Shown piece by piece: positions 50,365 to 58,433 of a stretch of 64,000 nt of DNA (position 1 is its first letter; the number at the start of each line of letters is the position of its first letter). The DNA lies in assembly GCF_000300335.1 (NCBI RefSeq), contig NZ_AMRM01000009.1:108844-172843 (forward strand), read 5' to 3'. The position numbers were made by a program, and so were the translations under genes. The DNA comes from Nitratireductor pacificus pht-3B. GTDB taxonomy: Bacteria > Pseudomonadota > Alphaproteobacteria > Rhizobiales > Rhizobiaceae. The notes beneath the pieces were generated by a model. It ran no database searches. It saw only the letters and a program-made list of their open reading frames with translations, and had not been told where the DNA came from.

Positions 50365-50952
50365 ATGCCTGTCTCGATTTTTTCCGGCCATCTGCGCGCC
50401 GCCGCCTTGCTCTGCGCCATGACGCTTTCGGGCTGCATGGCGACCAGCCCGCGCGCGCTGTACGCACTGTCGACCTTCGATCCGTTGACGGCGGATCCCC
50501 GTGATGTCGCGGTCGCTGTCAGGACAGACCGCAACCTGCTCCTTCGGCATGGCGACGTGGAACTGCGCATGGCGCTGGCAGCGGACGACACTTTCGATGA
50601 GACGTTCGTGCTTGCCGTTTCCGGCGTCGGCGCGAACCAGCGTTTCGAACAGCCCGTCGCGCCCGGCAATCATGTCCTAATGGCGGCGATCGCGCCGGAA
50701 GACCGGGCGCGTTTCGAGCGCATCCAGCGCCGGGCGCGCGAGGCGCGGGCGGCCGGAACGACGAAAGGCAGGGGAACGTTGAGCGTGGCGATCAGAGGCG
50801 GATGCCGCAATGGCCCGCTCGACGCTGGGAGCGTGTCGGCACGGAGCTATATGCGCACGGCGGCTGGAGGAAGCTTCTTCCCCCTCACCGGGGAGATCGG
50901 ACTCCGCGAGATGCTCGGGGCGGAGGCCGTTGCAGCCATTCCTTCCTGCTAA
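50365..50952 (+). CDS. Hypothetical lipoprotein, alpha/beta-hydrolase-associated type
   Basis: A 195-residue predicted lipoprotein. The signal ends in the lipobox TLSGC (LLCAMTLSGCMATSPRALY). The mature part has a beta-rich region (DVAVAVRTDRNLLLRHGDVEL) and a long charged helix (EDRARFERIQRRAREARAAG), and ends in a Cys. I do not recognise the family. AAGGG lies 7 bases before the chosen ATG, and five codons earlier there is another ATG. It stands alone. The call name reflects only its likely surface location; no hydrolase motif is present. Confidence 0.62.
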   Translation: MPVSIFSGHLRAAALLCAMTLSGCMATSPRALYALSTFDPLTADPRDVAVAVRTDRNLLLRHGDVELRMALAADDTFDETFVLAVSGVGANQRFEQPVAPGNHVLMAAIAPEDRARFERIQRRAREARAAGTTKGRGTLSVAIRGGCRNGPLDAGSVSARSYMRTAAGGSFFPLTGEIGLREMLGAEAVAAIPSC

Positions 50953-51010
50953 AGCGCGCGCGTCTTATAGGATGCGCAAAGGACGCTGCAGCACTTTGAA
51001 AGCGACATGC

Positions 51011-51110
51011 ATCAGACCGGCTCAACGTTCCACAACACCGCTGCACCGGCCTATCTCTTTGATTTTCCGCGTTTATGCGGGCGTCGGGCGCTTCCGCCCG
51101 ATCGCCAGAC
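51011..51110 (+). repeat. Dispersed ~95-bp repeat, family C, copy 4 (diverged)
   Basis: GGCTCAACGTTCCACAACACC, then GGCCTATCTCTTTGATTTTC and CGCGTTTATGCGGGCGTCGGGC follow the family order; the 3' end is altered (GATCGCCAGACG instead of GACTGCAAAATG). It lies beside the leuC stop. Confidence 0.7.
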
Positions 51111-51119
51111 GCCGTGGGA

Positions 51120-52535
51120 TCAGCCCCGCGGCCATTCGCGGATATCGACGAAATGGCCGGCAATGGCCGCCGCCGCCGCCATGGCGGGCGAGACGAGGTG
51201 CGTGCGGCCCTTGAAGCCCTGGCGGCCCTCGAAATTGCGGTTCGAGGTCGAGGCGCAGCGCTCGCCCGGCTTCAGCCGGTCGTCGTTCATGGCCAGGCAC
51301 ATGGAGCAGCCCGGCTCGCGCCAGTCGAAACCGGCGGCCTTGAAGATCTTGTCCAGGCCCTCGGCCTCGGCCTGCGCCTTGACCAGGCCGGAACCGGGCA
51401 CGATCATCGCGTTGACCCGCTCGCTGACCTTCCTGCCTTCGGCGACCTTGGCCACCTCGCGCAGGTCCTCGATGCGGCCATTGGTGCAGGAGCCGATGAA
51501 GACCCGGTCGAGCGCGATGTCGGTGATCCGGGTTCCGGGCGTCAGGCCCATATATTCGAGCGCCCGCTGCTTCGACTGGCGCTTGGTTTCCTCGGCGATC
51601 TCGTCCGGATTGGGCACAACGCCGGTGATCGAGACGACGTCCTCGGGGGAGGAGCCCCAGGTGACGATGGGCGGCAGGTTGGCGGCATCGAGCCTGACCA
51701 CGCGGTCGAAATGCGCGCCCTCGTCCGTGTGCAGCGTGTCCCAATAGGCCCGCGCCATGTCCCAGGCCTTTCCCTTCGGCGCCCTGGGGCGGCCGTTGAT
51801 ATAGGCGTAGGTGGTCTCGTCCGGAGCGATCAGGCCGGCGCGCGCGCCTCCCTCGATCGACATGTTGCAGACCGTCATGCGGCCTTCCATGGAAAGCGCG
51901 CGGATCGCTTCGCCGGCATATTCCATCACATGGCCGGTGCCGCCGGCCGTGCCGATCTCGCCGATGATGGCGAGGATGATGTCCTTCGCCGTCACGCCCT
52001 CGGGCAGCTTGCCGTCCACCTGGATCAGCATGTTCCTGGCGCGGCGCTGGATCAGCGTCTGGGTGGCCAGCACATGCTCGACCTCGGAGGTGCCGATGCC
52101 ATGCGCCAGCGCGCCGAACGCGCCATGGGTCGAGGTGTGGCTGTCGCCGCAGACAATGGTCATGCCCGGCAGGGTGAAGCCCTGCTCGGGGCCGACGATG
52201 TGCACGATGCCCTGACGCTCGTCGGCGGCATCGTAGTATTCGATCCCGAAATCGGCGGCGTTCTTCGCCAGCGCATCGACCTGGATGCGGCTTTCCTCGT
52301 TCTTGATGCCGAACTTGCGGTCGGGCGAGGTCGGGACGTTGTGGTCGACCACGGCGAGCGTCTTCTCGGGATGCCGGACGGAGCGGCTGGCCATGCGCAG
52401 CCCCTCGAAGGCCTGCGGGCTCGTGACCTCGTGCACCAGATGCCGGTCGATATAGAGCAGGCAGGTGCCGTCGTCCTGTTGATCGACCAGGTGGTCGTCG
52501 AAAATCTTGTCGTAGAGCGTACGTGCTTTGGTCAT
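51120..52535 (-). CDS. leuC: 3-isopropylmalate dehydratase large subunit
   Basis: A 471-residue aconitase-family enzyme of leucine biosynthesis. It opens with [16 protein letters not shown]. Other landmarks are [25 protein letters not shown] and the 4Fe-4S cysteines in [13 protein letters not shown] and [16 protein letters not shown] start at MTKART with GAGG upstream; the ATG three codons earlier abuts that site. The small subunit LeuD is not adjacent, which is common in this group. Confidence 0.97.
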   Translation of the reverse strand: MTKARTLYDKIFDDHLVDQQDDGTCLLYIDRHLVHEVTSPQAFEGLRMASRSVRHPEKTLAVVDHNVPTSPDRKFGIKNEESRIQVDALAKNAADFGIEYYDAADERQGIVHIVGPEQGFTLPGMTIVCGDSHTSTHGAFGALAHGIGTSEVEHVLATQTLIQRRARNMLIQVDGKLPEGVTAKDIILAIIGEIGTAGGTGHVMEYAGEAIRALSMEGRMTVCNMSIEGGARAGLIAPDETTYAYINGRPRAPKGKAWDMARAYWDTLHTDEGAHFDRVVRLDAANLPPIVTWGSSPEDVVSITGVVPNPDEIAEETKRQSKQRALEYMGLTPGTRITDIALDRVFIGSCTNGRIEDLREVAKVAEGRKVSERVNAMIVPGSGLVKAQAEAEGLDKIFKAAGFDWREPGCSMCLAMNDDRLKPGERCASTSNRNFEGRQGFKGRTHLVSPAMAAAAAIAGHFVDIREWPRG

Positions 52536-52607
52536 TGTCTTCATCCTCAGCGGAGCGAAATGGAAGGCTTGCCGGCAAATCGAACGATCGCCGGCTGGCG
52601 TGTCCGC

Positions 52608-52724
52608 CTAGGGAAGTCGGCTCAGAAGCGAGCCGGAGACCCGCGCGAAGAAGCGGCCCGGCAGGCGTTTCACATCCTGCAGAACGAAGCGCTTGTAGGT
52701 CGGGCTTCCGAAAAGTTCTTCCAT
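52608..52724 (-). CDS. Candidate small protein (38 residues)
   Basis: A short open frame starting MEELFGSPTYKRFVLQDVK and ending SGSLLSRLP, basic and likely amphipathic helical. AGAGG lies 6 bases before the ATG. It occupies the 247-bp gap between leuC and a MarR gene on the same strand. The composition looks protein-like, but no homologue is known to me, so it may be spurious. Confidence 0.4.
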   Translation of the reverse strand: MEELFGSPTYKRFVLQDVKRLPGRFFARVSGSLLSRLP

Positions 52725-52782
52725 GAGAGCCTCTTACCAGCGTTTACCGGTGTCGGCAATCGCCGTGGAGGCGGGACCGCCG

Positions 52783-53337
52783 TCAGGCCGCTTCCTGCTC
52801 GACGCAGATGCGGGATGCATCGTCGTCATCGAGCGGTTCCGCAAGCAGGCCGCACAAATGCCGCCCCGGTCCCCGCGCATCTTTGCGGAAGTGGCGACAG
52901 GCGTGGCACAGCCCGAAGGGCCTTCCGCCATCGGCGGTGATGCGCGCCTTCAGCAATGCCGAGAGGCCGAGGCGCAGCGCGCGGCGCTCCAGTTCGCTGA
53001 TCGCGTCCATGGCCCGCTCGAAGCGCTGGGTCTCGTCGTGCGGCAGGAGCGCCAGGGCGGCCTCCGTCAGCTCAAGCCGCACGGAGCGGCGGTCGGCGGG
53101 ATCGGTCGATTTCCGGACGAAACCGGCCCTCTCGAGCGCCATCAGCGTCTGGGAGACGGTGCCCTTGGTGGTGCCGAGATAGGCCGTCAGCGCGCTCGGC
53201 GTGCACGAAAAGCGATTGGCGCGCGCCAGATAGCGCAGCGCTTCCCACTGCACCGGCTTCAGTCCGGCGGCGTGGCCGTCATGGCTGACGATACGGGCCA
53301 GCCGCCCGATCATCGCGGATATGTCGTGATCGCTCAT
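52783..53337 (-). CDS. MarR-family regulator with cysteine-rich C-terminal tail
   Basis: A 184-residue regulator. The winged helix is seen in SALTAYLGTTKGTVSQTLMALERAG and KSTDPADRRSVRLELTE. After residue 140 comes an unusual extension, FGLCHACRHFRK...GRHLCGLLAEPL...ICVEQE, with four Cys and several His spaced as if to bind zinc or an iron-sulfur cluster. It could sense metal or redox state. It is divergent from the secreted acidic protein; two similar TCGAG-centred palindromes lie between them. I prefer the MSDHDISAM start; a GTG/ATG region nine codons upstream is possible. Confidence 0.87.
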   Translation of the reverse strand: MSDHDISAMIGRLARIVSHDGHAAGLKPVQWEALRYLARANRFSCTPSALTAYLGTTKGTVSQTLMALERAGFVRKSTDPADRRSVRLELTEAALALLPHDETQRFERAMDAISELERRALRLGLSALLKARITADGGRPFGLCHACRHFRKDARGPGRHLCGLLAEPLDDDDASRICVEQEAA

Positions 53338-53350
53338 TGCCAAACAGTAT

Positions 53351-53413
53351 TGTCTCGACACCATAATTGCAAGTTTCTTCTATCTGTGGTAGCGAATTTG
53401 TATCGAGTCGATA
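53351..53413. promoter_or_regulatory. Pair of TCGA-centred palindromes between the MarR and secreted-protein genes
   Basis: TATCGAGTCGATA (53401-53413) has perfect 6-bp arms around one base, and TGTCTCGACA (53351-53360) has 4-bp arms. Read on the minus strand the latter sits in GTGTCGAGAC, matching GTATCGAGTC at the other site in 8 of 10 positions. They flank the promoter gap of the divergent pair, one near each start. Probable operators for the MarR protein; inferred. Confidence 0.5.
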
Positions 53414-53428
53414 TTAATGGAGATTCCC

Positions 53429-54190
53429 ATGATTTTTCCACTCCTTGCCCGTTCGTGTTCCGCTGGCCGTGTCTCGGCTCCGGCTACGGCCCTTTCCCTC
53501 GCTCTGGCGGTGACGCTGGCTGGTCCGCTTGCCGCGCACGAGATCGAAAGCCCGGCCAACGCGGGGGTCGAACCTGCCTTCGACATCCGCCGCGCCGGCG
53601 CCGCAGCCACCGAAAGGCTGATGACCTTCTCGATGGAGCTTTCCGGGGAGGCGGGCAGCGTCAAGCCGGCAGCGACCGGCGCGCTGCCGGGAGCCGGCGT
53701 CGCGGCCTATGTCTGGCCGACCGGGCTCGATCCGGAGGTCGCCGGATTCGAGAAGGCTTCGGGCATCCTGGCGCTGGCCGTCACGGCGCATCCCGATTTC
53801 GACGATACGCCGCTGTTCGACGAGAACGGCGACGGGGATCCGGCCAATGACGGCGCCGACTGGCATTCGCACTGGGTGGTGCTGGAGAAGGCGGAGCCCT
53901 GCAAGGCGGGCTACAAGGTGCGGGACGTCTCGCCCGGCGTCGATGCGCTGCCGGCAACGGCCCCGATGCTGCCGATCGCGCTCGACAGCCCCGGCATGTC
54001 GCCGCGCCTCGACGGCAGGATCGTCCGCATCACCGTGCCGGTTGCCGACGGCGCCGATGTCGCCTTCGATGCGGTGACCGCGGAGTTGCGGGTGCATCCC
54101 GAAGGCAAGACGCCGCTTCTCTGCGTCACCGGCGTCCACGACATCGCTTCGGGCGATCTCTCGCTGCCGGGCCGCGCAACCAGCGAATAG
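53429..54190 (+). CDS. Hypothetical secreted acidic protein
   Basis: A 253-residue exported protein of no family I recognise. The signal covers ALSLALAVTLAGPLAAHE. The mature part contains DFDDTPLFDENGDGDPANDG, an Asp-rich stretch resembling calcium loops, followed by ADWHSHWVVLEKAEPC with two His and a Cys, and later TPLLCVTGVHD. This could be a metal-binding site. GGAG lies 7 bases before the ATG used; the ATG four codons upstream contains it. Control by the divergent MarR protein is likely from the arrangement. Confidence 0.72.
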   Translation: MIFPLLARSCSAGRVSAPATALSLALAVTLAGPLAAHEIESPANAGVEPAFDIRRAGAAATERLMTFSMELSGEAGSVKPAATGALPGAGVAAYVWPTGLDPEVAGFEKASGILALAVTAHPDFDDTPLFDENGDGDPANDGADWHSHWVVLEKAEPCKAGYKVRDVSPGVDALPATAPMLPIALDSPGMSPRLDGRIVRITVPVADGADVAFDAVTAELRVHPEGKTPLLCVTGVHDIASGDLSLPGRATSE

Positions 54191-54232
54191 GCGGGCGTCG
54201 GGTGATCCCGCCTGGACTGCAAAATGCTCTAG
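54190..54232 (+). repeat. Family C repeat, 3' half only
   Basis: GGCGGGCGTCGGGTGATCCC followed by GACTGCAAAATGCTCTAG; it corresponds to the last 40 bases of the complete copy at 33542-33640. It fills the whole gap between two convergent stop codons. Confidence 0.75.
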
Positions 54233-54723
54233 CGGCGCTGTTTGGGCTGCTTCAGCTCGAGCCCGGTCTCGAGCCGGCGCATGACCGCCAGGATGACCGC
54301 GCCCAGGAGGCAGGCCAGTGTGGCGATCACCCAGAGGCCGAGCCCGGCCGCGAGGCCGGTTGCGGCCGCCAGCCACATGCCGGCTCCGGTGGTGAGGCCG
54401 CGGACAGCGCCGCGCTTGAAGATGATGAAGCCGGCCGCGAGGAAGGCCACCCCGGCCGTGATCGCCTCCACGAGGCGGATGGGGTCCGCCCGCACGCGTT
54501 CGTCGTCGAACATGGGCATGGCCACGATCTCGATGGTGATGAGGGCGAACACCGCCGAGGCGAGGCAGACCATCATATGGGTGCGCAGCCCGGCGGGGCG
54601 GTCCGCCAGCTCGCGTTCGAAACCGAGCACCCCGCCGAGAAGCACAGCCAGCACGAGACGCACCGCGATGACCTGCCACGGCAGGCTGGTTGACGGTGCG
54701 AATTCAGCCACCAGAAGATCCAT
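54229..54723 (-). CDS. MgtC/SapB-family membrane protein
   Basis: A 164-residue inner-membrane protein with about four to five helices. The family signature LAVLLGGVLGFERELADRPAGLRTHMMVCLASAVFALI is intact, as are VAFLAAGFIIFKRGAVRGLTTGAGMWLAAATGLAAGLG segments. MgtC proteins modulate membrane energetics and survival in low magnesium. The frame continues far upstream; I choose MDLLVAEFAP, although MNGPREL at 54771 inside a repeat half-element is possible. No clear ribosome site for either. Confidence 0.88.
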   Translation of the reverse strand: MDLLVAEFAPSTSLPWQVIAVRLVLAVLLGGVLGFERELADRPAGLRTHMMVCLASAVFALITIEIVAMPMFDDERVRADPIRLVEAITAGVAFLAAGFIIFKRGAVRGLTTGAGMWLAAATGLAAGLGLWVIATLACLLGAVILAVMRRLETGLELKQPKQRR

Positions 54724-54760
54724 GGAGGCGAGAACGCCGGGAGCGGGCGGGAGTTCCCTG

Positions 54761-54794
54761 GGCCCGTTCATCATTTCATGGAAACGCCGGCGCG
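54761..54794 (+). repeat. Family C repeat, 5' half only
   Basis: GGCCCGTTCATCATTTCATG followed by GAAACGCCGGCGCGC matches the first 35 bases of the family C consensus. With the 3' half at 54190-54232 it brackets the MgtC-family gene. Confidence 0.65.
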
Positions 54795-55616
54795 CTACCC
54801 CCGCGCCTGGTTTCTGCGCATTCTCCGCTCGAGCGCCCGAAGGCCGAGCGACAGGCCGACAGTCAGGATCAGATACACATAGGCGACGATCGAATAGGTC
54901 TCGAAGAAACGAAACGAGCCGGAGGCGTAGATCTTGCCCATCTGCGTGACGTCGGCGACGCCGAGGACCGAAACCAGCGAGGAATCCTTGACCATGGCGA
55001 CGAAGTCGTTGCCGAGCGGCGGCAGGATGGTGCGGATGGCCTGCGGCAGCACGATCAGGCGAAAGCGCTGGAAGCGGGTCAGGCCGAGCGCCTTCGCCGC
55101 CTCGACCTGGCCTGCCTCGACCGACTGGATGCCGGCGCGGAAGACCTCGGCGATGAAGGCCGAGTAACCGATGGTGAGCGCGATGATCGCGCGCCACAGC
55201 AGCGAGATGTCGCGCACCCGCAGCTCGTCGACCACTCCCGCTTCCCGAAGCGGAGCGGTCAGCGCGTTCCAGCCGCCGACAAGAAGCGGCACGCCCGCAA
55301 ACGCGATCCAGAACAGGAGCACGAGGACGGGTACGCCGCGGATGATCTCGACATAGAACCGCGCCACTTGACGAAGGACCAGTGAACCCGAGAGGCTCAT
55401 CAGGGCGATGCCCAGGCCGAGAGCGGTGGCAAGGGCGAAGCCCACCACCGTCACGAACACGGTGATGCCGATGCCCTTCGAGACGATGGCGAAGACCTGC
55501 GAATAAAGATCGCTGGCGACGATCAGCACCGCCACGCCGACGGCGATCGCCCCGGCGGCGGCGAGCCACCAGGGGAAGTCCTTCTTCTCGGCTTTTCCGG
55601 GGGCGTTGACGGCCAT
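54795..55616 (-). CDS. Amino-acid ABC transporter permease (HisM/GlnP type)
   Basis: A 273-residue inner-membrane permease. The HisMQ-type TM region begins GIGITVFVTVVGFALATALGLGIALM. The EAA loop is seen in GYSAFIAEVFRAGIQSVEAGQVEAAKALGLTRFQRFRLIVLPQAIRTILPP, the surface that contacts the ATPase. MAVNAPGKAEKK is the chosen start. The binding-protein gene lies 38 bp upstream, but no ATPase gene is adjacent, so the complex must borrow one encoded elsewhere. Confidence 0.93.
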   Translation of the reverse strand: MAVNAPGKAEKKDFPWWLAAAGAIAVGVAVLIVASDLYSQVFAIVSKGIGITVFVTVVGFALATALGLGIALMSLSGSLVLRQVARFYVEIIRGVPVLVLLFWIAFAGVPLLVGGWNALTAPLREAGVVDELRVRDISLLWRAIIALTIGYSAFIAEVFRAGIQSVEAGQVEAAKALGLTRFQRFRLIVLPQAIRTILPPLGNDFVAMVKDSSLVSVLGVADVTQMGKIYASGSFRFFETYSIVAYVYLILTVGLSLGLRALERRMRRNQARG

Positions 55617-55654
55617 CGGCTTCAGGAAGGCAGGCGGGACGTTTCCGGCACGCC

Positions 55655-56461
55655 CTACTGGCCCATCTTGTAGTCGAGGAACCACTTCTTGTTCAGCGCG
55701 TCCATCGTGCCGTCCGCCTTCAATGCGGCGATCGCCGCGTTGATCGGTGCGACGAGATCGGAGCCCTTGGCGAAGATGAAGCCGAAATCCTCGGAACCCA
55801 GGGGCTCGCCGACGAGCTTCAGCGCTCCATCGGAGGCCTCCACATATCCCTTGCCGCCCGTGCTGTCGGTCAGCACCATGTCGACATCGCCGGCGCGGAG
55901 CGCCTGGACGGAGGCGCCGAAGGTCTCGAACAGCTTGATGCGGGGATTGGCCTCGTTTCCATCGAGAACTTCGTACACGGCCGTGTAGAAGGGCGAGGTG
56001 CCGGGCTGAGCGCCGATCAGCGTATCCTCCAGCGCGCCGAAGCTCTTCCCGTCGTCGAAGCGGTCCTCGTCGCTGCGCACCAGCATCAGCATCTCGGAGC
56101 GCATGTAGGGATCGGAGAAATCGACCTTCTCCTTGCGGTCGTCGCGGATGGTAATGCCGGTCATGCCGATGTCGTACTGCGCGTCCGAAACCGACTGGAT
56201 CATCGCGTCCCAGCTCGTGTTCTGGTAGGTCACGGAGATGTTGAGGCGCTTGGCGATCTCGTTCATCGCGTCGTATTCCCAGCCGATCTGCTCGCCGGAC
56301 TTCGGATCGACGAACTGCAGCGGCGGATAGGCATTCTCCGTCACGACGACGACTTCGCGGCCGCCGAGATCGGGCAGATCCTGCGCCGTCGCGGCAGGCA
56401 ATGCGGAAAGCATGAAACCGGCCGCGAACGGCACGGCCAGAAGGGACGCACGCAACGTCAT
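55655..56461 (-). CDS. Amino-acid ABC transporter substrate-binding protein
   Basis: A 268-residue periplasmic SBP_bac_3 protein. The signal ends ALPAATAQD. Characteristic parts are VVVTENAYPPLQFVDPKSGEQIGWEYDAMNEIAKRLN, DIGMTGITIRDDRKEKVDFSDPYMRSEML and DFGFIFAKGSDLVAPINAAIAALKADGTMDALNKKWF. The pocket looks like that of polar amino-acid binders. It is first in a two-gene unit with the permease. Confidence 0.94.
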   Translation of the reverse strand: MTLRASLLAVPFAAGFMLSALPAATAQDLPDLGGREVVVVTENAYPPLQFVDPKSGEQIGWEYDAMNEIAKRLNISVTYQNTSWDAMIQSVSDAQYDIGMTGITIRDDRKEKVDFSDPYMRSEMLMLVRSDEDRFDDGKSFGALEDTLIGAQPGTSPFYTAVYEVLDGNEANPRIKLFETFGASVQALRAGDVDMVLTDSTGGKGYVEASDGALKLVGEPLGSEDFGFIFAKGSDLVAPINAAIAALKADGTMDALNKKWFLDYKMGQ

Positions 56462-56582
56462 GGCTAATCTCCCTGTGGCGAGGCCGGGGCGCGGCCGGGT
56501 GACAGGCCCTTCTTTAACCGGTTCATGGCGCCAGGGAAATGCCGCCTCACGCTATCCCGTGTTTTCCCTAAAGCCGGAACCG

Positions 56583-57038
56583 TCAGCAGACAAAGGGAAG
56601 CCGGCGCCCGCCATTGTAAGCGTTGACGTGCCGGGCATCCAGCAGACGCGCCGCCACATCGCCGCCGGGCTCGGTCGTCACATCGGCGAGAACCCGACCG
56701 TAATACTTCCCGCCGCTGATGGAACTGATCCACACCGCGCCGCCGGCGAGAAGGCCGGCAAGTGCGGCGCGCGCCCGGAAGCCCGCCGCCTTCTCGGCCT
56801 TGCAGCGGCTGCGAAGCTCCGGCGCATCGACGCCGCGGACGCGCACGCTGACCGTGATGCGCTGGCCCGGCCAGACATGCGCTTCGGCGATGAAGGTGTC
56901 GCCGTCGACGACCCGCAGGACACGTGCTTCGACAGGGCCGGGGGTCGTTTCCCTGTGCGCGGCGAGCGCCGGACCTGAGCCGCCCATGACGACGGCAAGC
57001 AGGATGCAGACGAGGCTGTTCGGGTAGGTACGGAACAT
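56583..57038 (-). CDS. Exported thermonuclease-family (SNase-like) protein
   Basis: A 151-residue protein with signal peptide (NSLVCILLAVVMGGSGPALA). Staphylococcal-nuclease-like features are VLRVVDGDTFIAEAHVWPG, RVRGVDAPELRSRC and YYGRVLADV, so the catalytic Arg, Glu and Arg positions are all filled. Nuclease activity in the periplasm or outside is likely. It lies after sdhAF4 on the same strand, 51 bp away. Confidence 0.9.
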   Translation of the reverse strand: MFRTYPNSLVCILLAVVMGGSGPALAAHRETTPGPVEARVLRVVDGDTFIAEAHVWPGQRITVSVRVRGVDAPELRSRCKAEKAAGFRARAALAGLLAGGAVWISSISGGKYYGRVLADVTTEPGGDVAARLLDARHVNAYNGGRRLPFVC

Positions 57039-57089
57039 AAGAGGAATATATTCCTCTATCCGCCATCCCGCAACCCCGCAGGGCAATGC

Positions 57090-57296
57090 TCAGAAATCGG
57101 CTGCGATGCCCTTCACTTCCCAGTCGCCGTAGCGGGCAGGGTCCTGGCCGCCGCGGCCGCCCAGCTCCTTCGGCGCGCTGGCCGCCTGGCGCTCATAGTC
57201 GGCGCGTCGCGCCTCCGCTTCCGCAAGGGCGCGCTGCGCGGCCGGGGAAAGCACCTTCGCAGGCGCCGGGTCGGTCGGTCTGGTTACATCGTTCAC
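57090..57296 (-). CDS. Succinate dehydrogenase assembly factor 4 (DUF1674)
   Basis: A 68-residue protein ending ELGGRGGQDPARYGDWEVKG, the hallmark of the SdhAF4/DUF1674 family. In eukaryotes this factor binds flavinylated SdhA and helps it join SdhB; a similar bacterial role is expected. I start at GTG (57296), preceded by GAAGGG at normal spacing; the ATG 20 codons upstream would add a segment unlike the family. The sdhCDAB operon is about 12 kb away. Confidence 0.85.
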   Translation of the reverse strand: MNDVTRPTDPAPAKVLSPAAQRALAEAEARRADYERQAASAPKELGGRGGQDPARYGDWEVKGIAADF

Positions 57297-57419
57297 GATC
57301 AGCCCTTCGGTTCGGAGAACGGTAATATTGATTACACGAAGCGGTACTCCCATCATATAAGGCGATTATCCGCGCGATTGAAAGCTCTGTGACCGCGCGG
57401 AAACGGAGCCTGGACGACG

Positions 57420-58433
57420 ATGAACACGATACGCACAGCGATGCTTCTGGCCTTCATGACGGCCCTGTTCATGGGGGTGGGCTTCATGATCGGCGGGACC
57501 GGCGGCATGATGATCGCCCTTCTGATCGCGGCGGCGATGAACCTGTTCAGCTACTGGAACGCCGACAAGATGGTGCTGCGCATGCATCATGCGGTGGAGG
57601 TCGACGAGCGCAACGCGCCCGAATACTACGCCATCGTGCGCGATCTCGCGGCCCATGCGGGCCTGCCCATGCCGCGCGTCTACCTGATCCAGAACGACCA
57701 GCCCAACGCCTTCGCCACCGGGCGCAATCCCCAAAACGCCGCCGTCGCGGCGACGACCGGCCTGCTCGAGCGCCTGAGCTACGAGGAGGTGGCGGGCGTC
57801 ATGGCCCATGAACTCGCCCATGTGCAGCACCGCGACACGCTGACCATGACCATCACCGCGACGCTGGCCGGCGCGATCTCGATGCTCGGCAATTTCGCCT
57901 TCTTCCTCGGCGGCGGGCGCAACAACAACAATCCGCTGGGCTTCATCGGTGTCCTGGCGGCGATGATCGTCGCGCCCTTCGCGGCGATGATGGTGCAGAT
58001 GGCCATCAGCCGCACGCGCGAATATTCGGCGGATCGGCGCGGGGCGGAGATCTGCGGCAATCCGCTCTGGCTCGCCTCCGCCCTGCAGAAGATCGCCTCG
58101 CGCGCCAAGCAGATTGTCAATCCGGATGCCGAACGCAATCCGGCCACGGCGCATATGTTCATCATCAATCCGCTGTCGGGGGAGCGCATGGACAATCTGT
58201 TCTCGACCCATCCCGACACGGCAAACCGTGTTGCCGCCCTGGAGCAGATGGCGCGCGAGATGAGCATGGCGGATGCCGAGCCTGCTCCGCGCGGCACAGG
58301 CGGCGACGGGACCGCGCGGGACGAAGGTCCGTGGGGTGCCCGCCCGGCGAAGCCGGATGAGCGCCCGAAGGCGGCTCCCGGCGAGCAGCGCTGGGGCCGC
58401 GACGCCAAGGGTCCGAAAGGTCCCTGGTCGTGA
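57420..58433 (+). CDS. htpX: Membrane zinc metalloprotease HtpX
   Basis: A 337-residue M48 protease for membrane-protein quality control. Two N-terminal membrane segments ([19 protein letters not shown]) are followed by the catalytic [12 protein letters not shown], with His130 and Glu131, and two further hydrophobic segments. [15 protein letters not shown] supplies the third zinc ligand. A 50-residue Pro/Gly/Lys-rich tail is longer than in E. coli but usual in Rhizobiales. It overlaps the next gene by 4 nt. Confidence 0.96.
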   Translation: MNTIRTAMLLAFMTALFMGVGFMIGGTGGMMIALLIAAAMNLFSYWNADKMVLRMHHAVEVDERNAPEYYAIVRDLAAHAGLPMPRVYLIQNDQPNAFATGRNPQNAAVAATTGLLERLSYEEVAGVMAHELAHVQHRDTLTMTITATLAGAISMLGNFAFFLGGGRNNNNPLGFIGVLAAMIVAPFAAMMVQMAISRTREYSADRRGAEICGNPLWLASALQKIASRAKQIVNPDAERNPATAHMFIINPLSGERMDNLFSTHPDTANRVAALEQMAREMSMADAEPAPRGTGGDGTARDEGPWGARPAKPDERPKAAPGEQRWGRDAKGPKGPWS

